From NCBI RefSeq assembly GCF_029840635.1, contig NZ_JAOCCU010000022.1, positions 1 through 64,000 of the forward strand: DNA of 64,000 bases, given 5' to 3'. Positions 35,738 through 44,728 of the stretch are shown in pieces. The DNA is from Mitsuaria sp. GD03876 (GTDB lineage Bacteria; Pseudomonadota; Gammaproteobacteria; Burkholderiales; Burkholderiaceae_C). The notes under the pieces were generated by a model, which saw nothing but the letters and a program-made list of their open reading frames with translations, had not been told where the DNA came from and did no database searches. The position numbers and the translations under genes are program-made. Within the stretch, counting starts at the first letter, position 1. Each line of letters opens with the position of its first letter.

Positions 35738-36480
35738 ACTACGAACGCCCCGAGTTGATCGACCACCTGGCGCGCGAATACGCGCTCGGCACGCTGCAAG
35801 GTCCGGCGCGGCGGCGCTTGCTCGCGTTGATGCGCGACTCCCGCCAGATCGCCGCCGCCGTCGCGCAGTGGGAAGCCCGGCTGGCGGTGATGGAACGCGC
35901 CCAGAAACCGATCCCGCCGCCGGCGTCGACCTGGCGCGCGATCGAGCAGCGCCTGTTCCCGGACACGCGGGCGGCCGCGTCGAAGGCCGGCACCGGCGAT
36001 GCCGGCGTCGTCGGCGGCGTGCGGCGCTGGCTGTCCGCGCGCGTGCTCGGCGGCGTGGTGGCCGGCATGCTCGCGGCCGTCGTCGTCATCAAGACGGCGC
36101 CGACGATCGCCGGGCTGGAGGCGCCGTCGGAGGCGCTGCCCGCCAGCTACGTCGGCGTGCTCGGCGCGCCGTCGGCGCCGCCGTCGGTCGTCGTCAGTTC
36201 GCGTCGCCACGGCAAGCTGCTGACCGTCAAGGTCCTGCGCCCCATCGACGTGCCGGCCGGCCGCCAGGCCACCTTGTGGGCGATCCCGAAGGAGGGCGTC
36301 CCTTGGGTCGTCGGCACGGTGACGGCGTCCGGGCAGACGCGCATCGCGCTGCCGCAGGAGTCGGAGAAGCTCTTCGCCGCCGTGGGGCGGCTCGGCATCA
36401 GCCTCGAGGCACCGGCCGCCGCGCCGCCGGCGGCGCCCTCGGCCTTCGTGCTGGAAGGCGCCTGCGTCAAGGTGTGGTGA
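35734..36480 (+). CDS. Anti-sigma factor, RskA type
   Basis: A 248-residue membrane anti-sigma factor. The N-terminal cytoplasmic part (about 1-95; LAREYALGTLQGPARRRL) binds the sigma factor. One membrane helix (about 103-120, VLGGVVAGMLAAVVVIK) follows, and the periplasmic C-terminal RskA domain (about 135-248) contains QATLWAIPKEGVPWVVG and ends in a Cys-Val motif. The start ATG 35734 overlaps the sigma gene stop. No zinc-binding HxxxCxxC motif is seen, so sensing is probably through the periplasmic domain. Confidence 0.9.
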   Translation: MNYERPELIDHLAREYALGTLQGPARRRLLALMRDSRQIAAAVAQWEARLAVMERAQKPIPPPASTWRAIEQRLFPDTRAAASKAGTGDAGVVGGVRRWLSARVLGGVVAGMLAAVVVIKTAPTIAGLEAPSEALPASYVGVLGAPSAPPSVVVSSRRHGKLLTVKVLRPIDVPAGRQATLWAIPKEGVPWVVGTVTASGQTRIALPQESEKLFAAVGRLGISLEAPAAAPPAAPSAFVLEGACVKVW

Positions 36481-36638
36481 GGCCGCCTGGGCATGGCGCC
36501 GGAGGCGGCGATGGCACCGGCGCCGCGCGAGGCGATCGATGCGCGACAGGGGATTTTCGATCTCGGGTGCGTCCGGCAGCATCCGGCGTCCGTATGTGTG
36601 GAAGCAGGATGTCCTGCGTCACCCTCGAGGAGCCCCCC

Positions 36639-37139
36639 ATGAAGTCTTTGAAGCTGCTGTCCGTGGCCGTCGCCGCCTGGGCCCTGGCCGGATCCGTCGC
36701 CCCCGCGCTGGCCGCCGACATGTCGCCGCCGCCGGCCGCCACGCCGGCGCCGTCGGCCAACCGCCTGGCCACCGCGCGCCAGCTGATCGAGGCCCGCAAG
36801 TGGGAGGCCGCGCGCGACGAGCTCAAGCGCGTCGACGACCGCCGCAGCGCCGACTGGAACAACCTGATGGGCTACGTGTCGCGCAAGGCCGGCAATCCGG
36901 ACCTGGCCGCCTCGGAGCGCTATTACGACGAGGCGCTGCGCATCGACCCGCATCACCGCAACGCGCTGGAGTACTCCGGCGAGCTCTACCTGATGAAGGG
37001 CGACCTGGCCAAGGCGCAGGCGCGGCTCGCCACGCTGGCCACGGAATGCAATGCCGCCTGCGAGCAGCACGCCGACCTCAAGGAAGCGATCGAGCGCTAC
37101 CAGGCCAACGGCAACAAGTACGTGTCCAAGGGCTGGTGA
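36639..37139 (+). CDS. Exported TPR protein
   Basis: A 166-residue protein with a signal peptide (ending near ALAA, residue about 26), a Pro/Ala linker and about three tetratricopeptide repeats (RQLIEARKWEAARDEL; ERYYDEALRIDPHHRNAL; GELYLMKGDLAKAQARL). TPRs mediate protein contacts in the periplasm. It lies between an anti-sigma factor gene and sodC on the same strand. GAGG precedes the ATG. The binding partner is unknown. Confidence 0.83.
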   Translation: MKSLKLLSVAVAAWALAGSVAPALAADMSPPPAATPAPSANRLATARQLIEARKWEAARDELKRVDDRRSADWNNLMGYVSRKAGNPDLAASERYYDEALRIDPHHRNALEYSGELYLMKGDLAKAQARLATLATECNAACEQHADLKEAIERYQANGNKYVSKGW

Positions 37140-37315
37140 ACCCGCTTTCCTAACGCGGTCGAAACGCCATCCGGACGCCGGGGTGGACAGAATCGCCGAC
37201 ACCCATGGCCGCCAGCCCGTGCCGCTCTTCCCGCAGGTCCCGGGCGGCGATGCCGACGACACCCGCCCATCCCCCTTCCCACAAACCCAACTACACCCAC
37301 GCCAAGGAGCCCTGA

Positions 37316-37852
37316 ATGAACTTCAAGAAGTCGCTGTGCCTGAGCCTGTTCGTGTCCTGCGTCGCCGCCACGGCCGCGCAGGCCGCCGAGCTGACGGTGA
37401 ACCTCTCCGCCGCCCAGGCGGACGGCGCCGGCGCGGCCGTCGGCACCGTGCGCATCGTCGAGACGCCGTATGGCCTCGCGTTCTATCCGCAGCTCAGCGG
37501 ACTGCCGGCCGGCCTGCACGGCTTCCACGTCCATGAGAACGCGTCGTGCGCGCCGTCCACGGCCAACGGCACGACGACGCCGGCCGGCGGCGCGGGCGGG
37601 CACTTCGACCCGCAGGGCACCAAGCGCCATGGCGAGCCCTGGGGCGACGGCCACCTCGGCGACCTGCCGCCGCTGTTCGTCGCGCAGGACGGCAAGGCGA
37701 TCAACCCGGTGCTGTCGCCGCGCCTGAAGCAGCTCTCCGAGCTCAAGGGCCATGCGCTGATGGTCCACGCCGGGGGCGACAACCATTCCGACCATCCCGC
37801 GCCGCTGGGCGGTGGCGGGGCGCGCGTCGCCTGCGGCGTCATCGGCGGCTGA
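37316..37852 (+). CDS. sodC: Cu/Zn superoxide dismutase
   Basis: A 178-residue periplasmic superoxide dismutase. A signal peptide ends at AAQAA (about residue 23). Copper ligands lie in GFHVHEN, the zinc site in GGHFDP to [13 protein letters not shown], and the late block [14 protein letters not shown] supplies further ligands. The disulfide pair is Cys in ENASC and in [10 protein letters not shown]. It converts superoxide to peroxide and oxygen. It closes the ECF-sigma gene group and is followed by a hairpin terminator shared with acnB. Confidence 0.93.
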   Translation: MNFKKSLCLSLFVSCVAATAAQAAELTVNLSAAQADGAGAAVGTVRIVETPYGLAFYPQLSGLPAGLHGFHVHENASCAPSTANGTTTPAGGAGGHFDPQGTKRHGEPWGDGHLGDLPPLFVAQDGKAINPVLSPRLKQLSELKGHALMVHAGGDNHSDHPAPLGGGGARVACGVIGG

Positions 37853-37887
37853 GCGCGCGGCCGGCGTCCGGCGCTGGCGCCAATGCA

Positions 37888-37919
37888 AAGGGCCCGGAAG
37901 CTTGCGCCTCCGGGCCCTT
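37888..37919. terminator. Bidirectional terminator between sodC and acnB
   Basis: AAGGGCCCGGA-N10-TCCGGGCCCTT forms an 11-base stem between two convergent genes. A-T ends on both sides allow use in both directions. Confidence 0.8.
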
Positions 37920-37990
37920 GTTCATAGGGCAGGGGACTCAAAATCCCCTGCGTCCGAGGCCGCCCGTCGGGCCGCCTCGGCGTCGTGGCC

Positions 37991-40579
37991 TCAGGCCACC
38001 GACTTCGCGGTCTCCGCGTATTCCTCGATCTGGTCGAAGTTCATGTAGCGGTAGACGCTCGACTTGTCGGCGTCGATGACGCCCATTTCCTTCAGGTACT
38101 CCTCCTTGGTCGGGAGGCGGCCCAGGCGGGACGCGATCGCGGCCAGCTCCGCCGAGCCCAGGAACACGTTGGTGTTCTTGCCCAGGCGGTTCGGGAAGTT
38201 GCGGGTCGAGGTCGAGATGACCGTCGCGCCTTCGCGGACCTGCGCCTGGTTGCCCATGCACAGCGAGCAGCCCGGCATTTCCGTGCGCGCGCCGGCCGTG
38301 CCGAAGGCGGCGTAATGGCCTTCCTTGATCAGCTCGCTCTGGTCCATCTTGGTCGGCGGCGCGACCCACAGCTTGACCGGGATGTCGCGCTGGCCGCCCA
38401 GCAGCTTCGCCGCCGCGCGGAAGTGACCGATGTTGGTCATGCACGAGCCGATGAAGGCCTCGTCGATCTTGGTGCCGGCGACTTCCGACAGCACCTTCGC
38501 GTCATCGGGGTCGTTGGGGCAGCAGACGATCGGCTCGGTGATGTCGGCCAGGTCGATCTCGATCACGGCCGCGTATTCGGCGTCCTTGTCCGCTTCCAGC
38601 AGGTCGGGCTTGGCCAGCCAGGCCTCGACCTTCTCGATGCGGCGCTGCAGCGTCTTCGCGTCCGCGTAGCCGTCGGCGATCATGTTCTTCATCAGCACGA
38701 CGTTGGAGGTCAGGTACTCCTTGATCGGCGCCGGGTTCAGCTTGATCGTGCAGCCGGCGGCCGAGCGCTCGGCCGAGGCGTCGGACAGCTCGAACGCCTG
38801 TTCCACCTTCAGGTCGGGCAGGCCTTCGATCTCCAGGATGCGGCCCGAGAAGATGTTCTTCTTGCCGGCCTTGGCCACCGTCAGCAGACCGGCCTTGATC
38901 GCGTACAGCGGGATCGCGTGCACCAGGTCGCGCAGCGTCACGCCCGGCTGCATCGAGCCCTTGAAGCGCACCAGCACCGATTCCGGCATGTCCAGCGGCA
39001 TCACGCCGGTCGCGGCGCCGAAGGCCACCAGGCCCGAACCGGCCGGGAAGGAGATGCCGATCGGGAAGCGGGTGTGCGAGTCGCCGCCGGTGCCGACGGT
39101 GTCGGGCAGCAACAGGCGGTTCAGCCAGCTGTGGATCACGCCGTCGCCCGGACGCAGCGACACGCCGCCGCGGTTGGAGATGAAGGCGGGCAGCTCGCGG
39201 TGCGTCTTCACGTCCACCGGCTTCGGATACGCGGCGGTGTGGCAGAAGGACTGCATCACCAGGTCGGCCGAGAAGCCCAGGCAGGCCAGGTCCTTCAGCT
39301 CGTCGCGGGTCATCGGGCCGGTCGTGTCCTGCGAACCGACGGTCGTCATCTTGGGTTCGCAGTAGGTGCCCGGACGCACGCCCTGGCCTTCCGGCAGGCC
39401 GACCGCGCGGCCGACCATCTTCTGCGCCAGCGTGAAGCCGGCCTTGGTCTCGGCCGGCGCCTGCGGCAGGCGGAACAGCGTCGAGGCGGCCAGGCCCAGG
39501 AACTCACGCGCCTTGGCGGTCAGCGAGCGGCCGATGATCAGGTTGATCCGGCCGCCGGCGCGCACTTCGTCGAACAGCACGTCGCTCTTGAGCTTGAACT
39601 CGGCGACCGTCTCGCCGTTCTTCACCAGCTTGCCGTCGTAGGGCAGCACGTCGATGACGTCGCCCATCTCCAGCTTGGACACGTCGACCTCGATCGGCAG
39701 CGAGCCCGAGTCTTCCTGCGTGTTGAAGAAGATCGGCGCGATCTTGCCGCCCAGCGTCACGCCGCCGAAGCGCTTGTTCGGGACGAACGGGATGTCCTGG
39801 CCGGTGGCCCAGATGACCGAGTTGGTCGCGGACTTGCGCGACGAACCGGTGCCGACGACGTCGCCGACGTAGGCCACGACGTGGCCCTTCTTCTTCAGGT
39901 CCTCGAGGAACTGCATCGGGCCGCGCTTGCCGTCTTCCTCGGGCTTGAAGGCCGCGTCGGGACGCGTGTTCTTCAGCATCGCCAGGTAATGCAGCGGGAT
40001 GTCGGGGCGGCTCCAGGCGTCCGGCGCGGGCGACAGGTCGTCGGTGTTGGTCTCGCCCGGCACCTTGAAGACGGTGACGGTGATCTTCTTCTCGACTTCG
40101 GGACGCGAGGTGAACCACTCGGCGTCGGCCCAGCTCTGCATCACTTCCTTGGCCTTGGCGTTGCCCGCCTTGGCCTTGGTGGCGACGTCGTTGAAGTAGT
40201 CGAACATCAGCAGGGTCTTCTTCAGGCCCTCGGCCGCGACGCCCGCCACCTCGGCGTCGTCCAGCAGCTCGATCAGCGGATGCACGTTGTAGCCGCCGAC
40301 CATGGTGCCCAGCAGCTCGGTGGCCTTGGCCTTGGAGACCAGGCCGACCACCAGGTCGCCGTGCGCGACGGCGGCCAGGAAGCTGGCCTTGACCTTGGCG
40401 GCGTCGTCCACGCCCGGGGGCACGCGGTGGGTCAGCAGGTCCAGCAGGAAGGCGTCCTCGCCGGCGGGCGGGGCCTTGATGAGCTCGATCAGCTCGGCGA
40501 CTTGCTTCGCGTCGAGCGGCAGCGGCGGGATGCCGAGCGCGGCGCGTTCGGCTTCGTGTTGGCGGTAGGCTTGCAGCAT
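37991..40579 (-). CDS. acnB: Aconitate hydratase B
   Basis: An 862-residue bifunctional aconitase B (also 2-methylisocitrate dehydratase). It has the HEAT-like N-terminal domain specific to AcnB (about 1-160), a swivel domain (about 165-385; [13 protein letters not shown]) and the iron-sulfur catalytic domains. Cluster cysteines lie in the late CMTNIGH and [11 protein letters not shown] region, with a third upstream. Length matches the family (about 860). It interconverts citrate and isocitrate in the TCA cycle. ATG 40579 opens directly into [14 protein letters not shown]. The VapBC genes lie 53 bases upstream on the same strand. Confidence 0.96.
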   Translation of the reverse strand: MLQAYRQHEAERAALGIPPLPLDAKQVAELIELIKAPPAGEDAFLLDLLTHRVPPGVDDAAKVKASFLAAVAHGDLVVGLVSKAKATELLGTMVGGYNVHPLIELLDDAEVAGVAAEGLKKTLLMFDYFNDVATKAKAGNAKAKEVMQSWADAEWFTSRPEVEKKITVTVFKVPGETNTDDLSPAPDAWSRPDIPLHYLAMLKNTRPDAAFKPEEDGKRGPMQFLEDLKKKGHVVAYVGDVVGTGSSRKSATNSVIWATGQDIPFVPNKRFGGVTLGGKIAPIFFNTQEDSGSLPIEVDVSKLEMGDVIDVLPYDGKLVKNGETVAEFKLKSDVLFDEVRAGGRINLIIGRSLTAKAREFLGLAASTLFRLPQAPAETKAGFTLAQKMVGRAVGLPEGQGVRPGTYCEPKMTTVGSQDTTGPMTRDELKDLACLGFSADLVMQSFCHTAAYPKPVDVKTHRELPAFISNRGGVSLRPGDGVIHSWLNRLLLPDTVGTGGDSHTRFPIGISFPAGSGLVAFGAATGVMPLDMPESVLVRFKGSMQPGVTLRDLVHAIPLYAIKAGLLTVAKAGKKNIFSGRILEIEGLPDLKVEQAFELSDASAERSAAGCTIKLNPAPIKEYLTSNVVLMKNMIADGYADAKTLQRRIEKVEAWLAKPDLLEADKDAEYAAVIEIDLADITEPIVCCPNDPDDAKVLSEVAGTKIDEAFIGSCMTNIGHFRAAAKLLGGQRDIPVKLWVAPPTKMDQSELIKEGHYAAFGTAGARTEMPGCSLCMGNQAQVREGATVISTSTRNFPNRLGKNTNVFLGSAELAAIASRLGRLPTKEEYLKEMGVIDADKSSVYRYMNFDQIEEYAETAKSVA

Positions 40580-40632
40580 GCGAACTCCAGTTTCTGTGGT
40601 CTCTGCTTGGGTCGGAAGGCGGGTCTTGGCGG

Positions 40633-41070
40633 TCACGGCGCGCTGGGCACGATGACCTTGAGGCCCTTGAAATAGTCTCGGAAGAAGCCCTGGTCGCGGG
40701 TGATCAGGCCGTCGCACTGCAGCATCGCGTGCGCGCCGACCAGGAAATCGGGCATCGCCCGCGCGGAGGGGATCGACGCGGCCGCCTCGGGCGCGCCCTT
40801 GTCGGCCAGCCGTTGCTTGAACTTGCGTTGCATCTCGCCGGCGCGGATCGCCGCGCGCTGGTCGATGGCCAGGAAGCTCAGGCCCATCTCCTCCAGCGCG
40901 TCCATCACCTCGGAACCGTGGCCGAGGCCGGCGGTCACCTCGGCCAGCACCACGTCGCACAGCACCACCGGGCCGCTGGACAGCGCCAGGCGCAGCGCGG
41001 CCTCGGCCGCGTCGGCGCCGGGCGCGTCGCCCAGGAGGTCGATGAGGACGGAGCTGTCGACGGCGATCAT
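40633..41070 (-). CDS. vapC: VapC-type PIN-domain toxin
   Basis: A 145-residue PIN-domain ribonuclease. The acidic active-site residues can be read as Asp5 ([10 protein letters not shown]), Glu in LAEVTAGL (about 44), Asp in [10 protein letters not shown] (about 107) and Asp in ITRDQGFF (about 125). VapC toxins cut tRNA or rRNA when free of antitoxin. It starts four bases after the VapB-like antitoxin gene. It is unusually placed immediately upstream of acnB, so acnB could be reached by read-through from this operon. Confidence 0.88.
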   Translation of the reverse strand: MIAVDSSVLIDLLGDAPGADAAEAALRLALSSGPVVLCDVVLAEVTAGLGHGSEVMDALEEMGLSFLAIDQRAAIRAGEMQRKFKQRLADKGAPEAAASIPSARAMPDFLVGAHAMLQCDGLITRDQGFFRDYFKGLKVIVPSAP

Positions 41071-41074
41071 CGGA

Positions 41075-41320
41075 TCAGGCCTCGGACGACTCGTCCGGCG
41101 CGCGGCCGCGCAGTTCGCGCATCACGTCGTCGGTGGCGGTGCCTTCGGGCAGCTTGAAGCGGCCGCGGGCGCGGGAGATGGCGTCGTCGACGTTCTTGCG
41201 CAGGATGATGCGCGCGCCGTCGAGCTCGACCTTGAGCGTCGTGCCCTTGGTCAGGCCCAGCGCGTCGCGGACGGCCTTGGGCAGGGTGATCTGACCTCGT
41301 TCGGCGACAGTGGCTTCCAT
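41075..41320 (-). CDS. vapB: AbrB/VapB-type antitoxin
   Basis: An 81-residue antitoxin. The N-terminal swapped-hairpin DNA-binding domain (about 1-47; ATVAERGQITLPKAVRDALGL) is followed by a tail that would wrap the VapC active site (about 50-81). ATG 41320 has AGGAG seven bases upstream; the open frame to 41371 is not needed. Like other antitoxins it should repress its own promoter, and an inverted repeat at 41401-41429 is a candidate operator. Confidence 0.87.
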   Translation of the reverse strand: MEATVAERGQITLPKAVRDALGLTKGTTLKVELDGARIILRKNVDDAISRARGRFKLPEGTATDDVMRELRGRAPDESSEA

Positions 41321-41400
41321 GGGCGCTCCTGGCAATGCTGGGAGATTAGGTGACGCTTCTGGCGAATTCATGACCGCCGGACATCCGGCGGTATGGCTCA

Positions 41401-41429
41401 GAAAGTATGCATGAATTGTACGTACTTTC
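41401..41429. promoter_or_regulatory. Inverted repeat upstream of vapBC
   Basis: GAAAGTA-N15-TACTTTC, about 80 bases upstream of vapB, in a locally AT-rich stretch. The central part continues the symmetry imperfectly. Candidate operator for VapB/VapBC autoregulation. Confidence 0.45.
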
Positions 41430-41456
41430 GGCCCATGAAATCCAGCGGCGCCAATG

Positions 41457-41480
41457 AAAAAGCCGCCTCGAGGGCGGCTT
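41457..41480 (-). terminator. Rho-independent terminator of gene 41499-42053
   Basis: On the minus strand the stem AAGCCGCC/GGCGGCTT with a short loop is followed by a run of five T. It lies 19 bases after the stop of the upstream exported-protein gene. Confidence 0.85.
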
Positions 41481-41498
41481 CCGGCATGGCGCGGGGGC

Positions 41499-42053
41499 TC
41501 AGTTCGAGCCGGGAGCGATGCCCAGGCCGGAGCCGGCGGGGGCCGACGAGGCGCGGGCGGCCTCGATCGCGGCGCGCTGCTCGGGGTGCACGCATTCGTC
41601 GACCATGCGCTGGCCGGCCTTCACGTCCAGCAGCATGGACTTGTTGGCGATCTGAACCATCAGCGTGCGGCCGGTGACGTCTTCCAGGCGCAGGGCGCCG
41701 GTGGACGACAGGACCGGCTTCATCGTGAAGGTGTCCTTCTTGTAGGCCACGTCGATGTAGCCGGTGTGCTTGGCGTTGGGCTCGATGGTGATCGACTGCT
41801 TGAACTCGCACTCGTACAGGCCAAGGTAGGCGCGCTTGGCGGCGGCCAGCTGTTCCTCGTTCGCTTCCGGCAGCGGGGGCGGGGGCGGCGGGGTCTTGGC
41901 GGCGGGCTTCTTGGCGCTCTTCGCCGGGGTCTTCGCGGGGGCCTTGGCCGCGGGCTTGGCGGCGTTCGGATCGGGCTGGGCGGCGGCGAAGCCGGCGGTC
42001 AGTGTCAGCGCGGCGGCAGCGGCGCCGGACAGGAGGAGGGCGGTCAGTCGCAT
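41499..42053 (-). CDS. Exported protein with Ala/Lys/Pro-rich linker
   Basis: A 184-residue secreted or periplasmic protein. The signal peptide is at residues 1 to about 25 (ending AAAQ). It is followed by a Lys/Ala/Pro-rich linker (about 30-62, KAPAKTPAKSAKKPAAK and a Pro run), then a compact C-terminal domain with paired Cys (LYECEF and DECVHP). I do not recognise the family beyond conserved hypothetical. ATG 42053 was chosen over upstream starts because it opens the signal peptide. It has its own terminator at 41457-41480. Confidence 0.75.
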   Translation of the reverse strand: MRLTALLLSGAAAAALTLTAGFAAAQPDPNAAKPAAKAPAKTPAKSAKKPAAKTPPPPPPLPEANEEQLAAAKRAYLGLYECEFKQSITIEPNAKHTGYIDVAYKKDTFTMKPVLSSTGALRLEDVTGRTLMVQIANKSMLLDVKAGQRMVDECVHPEQRAAIEAARASSAPAGSGLGIAPGSN

Positions 42054-42082
42054 TCGGAGTGGAGGGTGAGGACCTGGGGAAA

Positions 42083-42102
42083 CCACCCGCCGGTGCGGGT
42101 GG
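42083..42102 (-). terminator. Hairpin after the HpcH/HpaI gene
   Basis: CCACCCGC-CGGT-GCGGGTGG forms an eight-base stem with a four-base loop. On the minus strand it is followed by TTTCC. It could end transcription from 42287-43297, or sit in the 5' leader of the 184-residue protein gene. Confidence 0.5.
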
Positions 42103-42286
42103 CCGAAAAAGCAAAACGCCGGAACCCGGCGATGCGCGATTGTCACCGCTGCCTGCCGGCGCCAGGCGGCGAATTAATGTGTCAATCGGTTGATCCGGCC
42201 TAGGGGATTCACCGGTTGCGCGGGCCGTGGCGCGCGGCGGCCCCCCGGCCGCGTCAGGGTCGCGTCAAGGCTGGCCCAAGACCGCC

Positions 42287-43297
42287 TCAGAGCGGCGACG
42301 GGCGCGGTGCGAACCACGCCTGCTCGACCTCCGTCGGCAGCGCCTGGCCGGTGGCGTGGGCGCGCTGCAGCAGGTGCCAGAACAGGCGGTAGCTGGCGCG
42401 GTCGTGCAGCATGTCGCGGTGCTGGATCGGCGCCCATTGCGCGGCCTGCGCCGCGTGCAGGATGTCGATCGCCTCGTCGATCTCCGCGACGCTGGGCGCG
42501 AAGGCATCGACGATCGGCTGGATCTGGTTCGGGTGGATGCTCCACATCCGCGTGTAGCCGAACTCGCGCGCGGCGCGCTCGGCGGCGGACTGGATCGCGC
42601 GTTCGCTCTTGAACTCGGTGACGACGCAATGCGACGGCGTCTTGCCGTGGGCGTGCGCGGCGGCGGCGATCGACAGCTTGGCGCGGCGCACCAGCGGATG
42701 GGTGAACTGGCCCTCGACGGTCAGCGCCGAGCGCGGGATCGCGCCGCGGTGCGCGGACACGAAATCCATCAGCCCGAAGGACAGCGACTCGATGCGCGGA
42801 TGGGCCGCGATCGCCATCACGTCGCGCAGTGCGCCGTGGGTCTCGACCAGCGTGTGCAGCGGCAGCGGCTTGCGCACGCCGTGGCGCTTCAGGCTGTCGT
42901 CGATGAAGGCGATCGCGCGGCCCAGGTCCTCGATGCCTTCGGGCTTGGGGATCATCAGGAAGGCCAGCTTCTCGCCGCCGCCGGCGATCACCGCCTCGAC
43001 GTCGGCCTCGAACGCCGGATGCCGGAACGGGTGCACCCGCACGCCGACGCGGCCGTGCGCATTCAGCGGGCCGTTGAGCAGGTGCAGCACCAGCAGCATG
43101 TGCTCGGCCTCGCCGCCGACCGGCGCGCCGTCCTCGCAGTCGAGCGTGATGTCGAAGACCGGTCCCATCCGCGCCTGCAGCTCCAGGCTCTTGATCATGC
43201 GGGCCTCGACGCCGCAGTAGTGGTCGACGACCGGCAGCACGACGGGGGCCTGGCCTTCTTCGAACAGGGCCTGGGCGGGAGTGAGGAGGGCGCTCAT
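42287..43297 (-). CDS. HpcH/HpaI aldolase, citrate lyase beta-like
   Basis: A 336-residue protein of the HpcH/HpaI family, CitE-like branch. Metal and CoA-site blocks are FDITLDCEDGAPVG near 50-62, HPFRHPAFE, IPKPEGIEDL, LVETHGALRDV and the late SIHPNQIQPIV. Such enzymes cleave or form malyl-, citramalyl- or related CoA thioesters; some are stand-alone CoA lyases. It lies between acnB and mdh, in a TCA-cycle neighbourhood. In many Burkholderiales a gene of this type accompanies mdh and the sdh operon. ATG 43297 was selected; longer frames lack family residues. Confidence 0.88.
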   Translation of the reverse strand: MSALLTPAQALFEEGQAPVVLPVVDHYCGVEARMIKSLELQARMGPVFDITLDCEDGAPVGGEAEHMLLVLHLLNGPLNAHGRVGVRVHPFRHPAFEADVEAVIAGGGEKLAFLMIPKPEGIEDLGRAIAFIDDSLKRHGVRKPLPLHTLVETHGALRDVMAIAAHPRIESLSFGLMDFVSAHRGAIPRSALTVEGQFTHPLVRRAKLSIAAAAHAHGKTPSHCVVTEFKSERAIQSAAERAAREFGYTRMWSIHPNQIQPIVDAFAPSVAEIDEAIDILHAAQAAQWAPIQHRDMLHDRASYRLFWHLLQRAHATGQALPTEVEQAWFAPRPSPL

Positions 43298-43330
43298 GCG
43301 AGGGGGGATGAGGAGATCTGGAATGAAGAA

Positions 43331-43358
43331 GGGCCGACCCTCTTGCGAAGGTCGGCCC
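43331..43358 (-). terminator. Hairpin upstream of the HpcH/HpaI gene
   Basis: GGGCCGACC-N10-GGTCGGCCC forms a nine-base stem between mdh and the HpcH/HpaI gene, followed on the minus strand by TTCTTC. Terminator or attenuator. Confidence 0.6.
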
Positions 43359-43446
43359 AACGATACTGCCTTCAGCGACGGACCGGCGAAGCAGGGTCCC
43401 GATCAAGCCGGGCACGAGGATCTGGCTTTGCCAGGCCTCGGAGCCG

Positions 43447-43471
43447 CCCCTTGAGGGGCCGCCGAAGGCGG
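43447..43471 (-). terminator. Twin hairpins directly after mdh
   Basis: CCCC-TTGA-GGGG is followed immediately by CCGCC-GAA-GGCGG. The block lies about 20 bases past the mdh stop. Hairpin pairs of this type recur between genes in Burkholderiales, so it may be a dispersed repeat used as terminator. Confidence 0.5.
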
Positions 43472-43488
43472 TAGGGGTGGTCCGAGTC

Positions 43489-44475
43489 TTACAGCAGGTG
43501 CTTGACGCCGTTCTGCTCTTCCAGCAGTTCGTTCAGCGTCTTGTTGATGCACTCCTGCGAGAAGGCGTCGATCTCCAGGCCTTCGACGATCTTGTACTCG
43601 CCGTTCTCGACCGTCACCGGGTAGCCGAACATGACTTCCTTGGGGATGCCGTATTCGCCGCCCGACGGGATGCCCATCGTGACCCACTTGCCGTTGGTGC
43701 CCAGGGCCCAGTCGCGCATGTGGTCGATCGCGGCGTTGGCGGCCGAGGCGGCCGACGACAGGCCGCGCGCGGCGATGATCGCCGCGCCGCGCTTGCCGAC
43801 GGTCGGCAGGAAGGTGGTGCGGTTCCACTCTTCATCGTTGATCAGCGCCTTGACCGACTGGCCGTCGATCGTGGCGAAGCGGTAGTCGGCGTACATCGTC
43901 GGCGAGTGGTTGCCCCACACGGCCAGCTTCTCGATGCCGGCGACCGGCTTGCCGGTCTTGGCGGCGATCTGCGAGGCGGCGCGGTTGTGGTCCAGGCGCA
44001 GCATGGCGGTGAAGTTCTTGGCCGGCAGGTCCGGGGCCGACTTCATCGCGATGTAGGCGTTGGTGTTGGCCGGGTTGCCGACCACCAGCACGCGCACGTC
44101 GCGCGAGGCCACGGCGTTCAGCGCCTTGCCCTGCACCGTGAAGATCTGGGCGTTGGCGGCCAGCAGGTCCGAGCGCTCCATGCCCGGGCCGCGCGGACGC
44201 GCGCCGACCAGCAGCGCGTAGTCGGTGTCCTTGAAGGCGGTCATCGGATCGCTGTGGGCCTCGATGCCGGCCAGCAGCGGGAAGGCGCAGTCTTCCAGCT
44301 CCATGATCACGCCCTTGAGCGCGTTCTGGGCCTTCTCGTCGGGGATCTCCAGCAGCTGCAGGATCACGGGCTGGTCCTTGCCCAGCATCTCGCCGCTGGC
44401 GATGCGGAACAGCAGGGCGTAGCCGATCTGGCCGGCGGCGCCGGTGACGGCGACGCGAACGGGTTTCTTGCTCAT
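43489..44475 (-). CDS. mdh: Malate dehydrogenase
   Basis: A 328-residue NAD-dependent malate dehydrogenase of the cytoplasmic-type branch common in Betaproteobacteria. The Rossmann motif [13 protein letters not shown] is near 10-22, the mobile-loop [13 protein letters not shown] near 95-107 carries the substrate arginines, NPANTNAYI follows, and the catalytic His lies in [11 protein letters not shown]. It oxidises malate to oxaloacetate in the TCA cycle. GGAGA lies upstream of ATG 44475. It is divergent from gntR, and a 14-base palindrome lies between them. Confidence 0.96.
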   Translation of the reverse strand: MSKKPVRVAVTGAAGQIGYALLFRIASGEMLGKDQPVILQLLEIPDEKAQNALKGVIMELEDCAFPLLAGIEAHSDPMTAFKDTDYALLVGARPRGPGMERSDLLAANAQIFTVQGKALNAVASRDVRVLVVGNPANTNAYIAMKSAPDLPAKNFTAMLRLDHNRAASQIAAKTGKPVAGIEKLAVWGNHSPTMYADYRFATIDGQSVKALINDEEWNRTTFLPTVGKRGAAIIAARGLSSAASAANAAIDHMRDWALGTNGKWVTMGIPSGGEYGIPKEVMFGYPVTVENGEYKIVEGLEIDAFSQECINKTLNELLEEQNGVKHLL

Positions 44476-44649
44476 CAGAGTCTCCGAAAAGTGCGAGTGA
44501 ACGATCTGGGAGGCGCGGTCGGCGCCAGCGGCGGCAAGTGTAGGCCAGCACGCCGGCGCCACGGCTTGCGAAAGGGTCTTCTTCGCCCACCGGTGTGGAG
44601 CGGCGGCCCAAATTACGGGACGACGATTGCGCGAAACTGACACTCTTGT

Positions 44650-44663
44650 GTCTTATATAAGAC
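44650..44663. promoter_or_regulatory. Perfect 14-bp palindrome, candidate GntR operator
   Basis: GTCTTATATAAGAC lies between the divergent mdh and gntR-sdh genes, 66 bases upstream of the chosen gntR start. It is AT-rich in a GC-rich context and a perfect dyad, so it is the best candidate for the GntR site controlling mdh and/or gntR-sdh. Confidence 0.65.
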
Positions 44664-44728
44664 TAATCTCGTCGGACTCCCCGCGGAGGATGGACGCTCG
44701 CGCGGCGTTTGTGCTCGAATCCCGCCCC

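Noticed and set aside
44627-44728. TTG-initiated longer GntR protein
   Set aside because: It would place the 14-base palindrome inside the coding region and adds residues with no family similarity.
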